A DNA stretch of 64,000 nucleotides. Origin: Monocercomonoides exilis. Its lineage: Eukaryota; Preaxostyla; Oxymonadida; Polymastigidae. Positions 62,518-64,000 of this stretch are shown piece after piece. The notes beneath the pieces were generated by a model. That model saw nothing but the letters and a program-made list of their open reading frames with translations. It was not told where the DNA came from and did no database searches. The stretch is from contig LSRY02000040.1 in the NCBI GenBank assembly GCA_001643675.2, positions 5,001-69,000 on the forward strand. The letters run 5' to 3'. A program made the position numbers and the translations under genes. Within the stretch, counting starts at the first letter, position 1. Every line of letters begins with the position of its first letter.

Positions 62518-63968
62518 ATGAGTTTGCCAAATGCTGATAAATGTGAAAAAGGAGTTCAGACTATGACCAGAACCAAGAAGTTTTCAAGTTTGTGCATTAA
62601 TTTGGATTAAATAATTCTGAACATAATTTTTGTTTTTTTAAATTCTATTTGAAGAATTGTTCCATGAGCTTAAGCGTCGCAGAAAAGATAAGCAAAAACA
62701 GAAAATCGAAGAGATGAATAGATTAATTGAAGAAATGAATGAAGTAGAATTAAAATCAATTTTCACAAAAGAACTGTTCGATAAAATGTCAAAAATGATT
62801 AATGAAAAGAAATTGTCATTGGAAAAGGCAATTGTGCTGTTGAAGCATGTTGGATGTTGCGAAATGCTGAAACATATTTCATTTTATTCTTTTGATAATT
62901 CATTATTGAGCAAAAGAATGAAAGAGATGACGATTGATGAAAATGAGAAGAAAAAGGATGAAAAGCATTTGGCTGATCTCTGTGAATGTTATGCTTTGCT
63001 GAATGACAAAGAATTTCCTGAAGAATTGATACCAATTTGTTTGCCTTGTCTTCTGAAAGTTGCCTCGAAGAAAGAGAGAAACAAGGAGACTCAAAAAGAA
63101 GTTGAAATGGCGTTGCTGGCTTTGGGCAATATTGGATTTTGGGTTTGAGAACATTTTTCCATTTTGATATTGTTGAATTGCATTTTCCTCTTTTTTTACA
63201 TAGGAAATGAGAAGAGAACTGTATTTGAATGAAATCAAAGAAATCATCAAGTATCATCAAGAGCATCACAATCTCACTCATCTTGCATATGGATGCGCTT
63301 GGAAGTTCTTGTATAATAGGTATTTCAACGACAGAAGCTTGGAAGATGTTATTGTGAATGAACTTCATTTTGCAAGAGAATCAAGAAGAGAACTGGAAGA
63401 ACTGACAAAAAGTGTGGATTGGAAGAGAAAAGACGAGGAAAAAGGAGAAAGGGAAGCGAAGGAAGCACTTGCTTTCTGGAGATGGTTTTATGTTATAGAT
63501 TTTTACTTTAACTTCTGTGAATTGTGGAGCGTAGAATGGGAAGGATTTATCAGCAGCATTGTTCAAGTGTTTCGAGCATCAAGGGGCAATCACAAAGATA
63601 TACACGATAAATGCTTCGATATACTTAGATATGCTGCTGATATTAGAAATGTGAAAATTGATGACTTGCTGAAAAGCGGAGCTATCGGGGCTGTTGTGGA
63701 GGAGATTCAGCAGCCAACAATTAATGATGATTTGATAAAGAATTGTTATTATTTCTTTTTGAATTTTTCAGAAAGACTGAAAGAAAAGGATGATGGAGAA
63801 ACGGACGAAACAAAACGAAAAGAATTGAAAAGAAAGATATTTGAAAAGATGGAAGAAGAAGGATACGAAGATGTCATGGCAAGCTTTCACAAAGTATTTG
63901 AAATTCTTTACAGAAAAATTTATCCTAGAATATCGTTCGATGTATCTGATAATTTTGTAAATGTTTAA
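62518..63968 (+). CDS. Helical-repeat family protein, paralogue 3
   Basis: Exons are 62518-62587, 62655-63142 and 63204-63968. The introns are 67 bp (GTTTGT...TTGAAG) and 61 bp (GTTTGA...ACATAG), in the same phases and nearly the same sequence as in paralogue 2. The product is 440 aa. It shares KQKQKIEEMN, AIVLLKHVGCCEML, LCECYALL, ALLALGNIGFW, ELYLNEIKEIIKYHQEH, VNELHFARES and VKIDDLLKSGAIG, and ends with the full conserved VSDNFVNV before TAA. It is the most complete of the three copies and serves as reference for the lesions in the others. Predicted helical, soluble, probably a binding scaffold; the function is unknown. Confidence 0.8.
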
Positions 63969-64000
63969 CCAAATTCTTTTCAACAAAAATTGAAACTCAA

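Overview
The window is AT-rich nuclear DNA from a protist. It has short introns, long low-complexity (GAA, GGAA, TTCTCC) tracts and several repeated gene families. The best match by gene content is an oxymonad flagellate (Preaxostyla, Monocercomonoides-like). This rests on a TmcB-like multi-membrane protein with a TPR-like segment (53.6-59.5 kb), a three-member helical-repeat family of a kind I associate with these genomes, a parallel beta-helix surface-type protein, CCCTAA telomere-type repeats and the standard genetic code. The assignment comes from family recognition, not from a marker gene.

Layout. 0-3.4 kb is AT-rich with only gene fragments. 3.4-9.6 kb holds two related, intact, two-exon tyrosine-recombinase genes (Crypton class) on the minus strand. 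They are followed, on the same strand, by a large Ser/Pro-rich AT-hook protein (9.8-12.5 kb). Telomere-like repeats sit at or near the 3' ends of two of these three genes. 15.2-15.6 kb is a small GC-rich island bounded by inverted AGGTTAGG-type motifs. 15.9-18.9 kb is a decayed hAT transposase gene whose first introns can still be recognised. 19-27 kb is mostly decayed sequence, a GC-rich structured island at about 23.1 kb, and large microsatellites. 27.7-29.1, 50.0-51.4 and 62.5-64.0 kb are the three helical-repeat paralogues. 32-35 kb is a decayed, relatively GC-rich gene. 36.1-37.4 kb is a Merlin (IS1016-like) DNA transposon with imperfect terminal inverted repeats and two in-frame stops. 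37.4-44 kb is mostly purine/pyrimidine-biased low-complexity DNA with one small spliced gene. 44.5-49 kb carries a beta-helix gene, a four-exon unknown gene and a three-exon unknown gene that has a decayed copy at 26.6-27.2 kb.

I reconstructed exon structures by hand. The joined reading frames close exactly in every case, and most donors read GTTTG rather than the common GTATGT or GTAAGT. The genes do not form an operon or pathway. The common theme is mobile elements of three classes (Crypton, hAT, Merlin) and duplicated host families in different states of decay. No tRNA gene, CRISPR array or confirmed rRNA gene was found.
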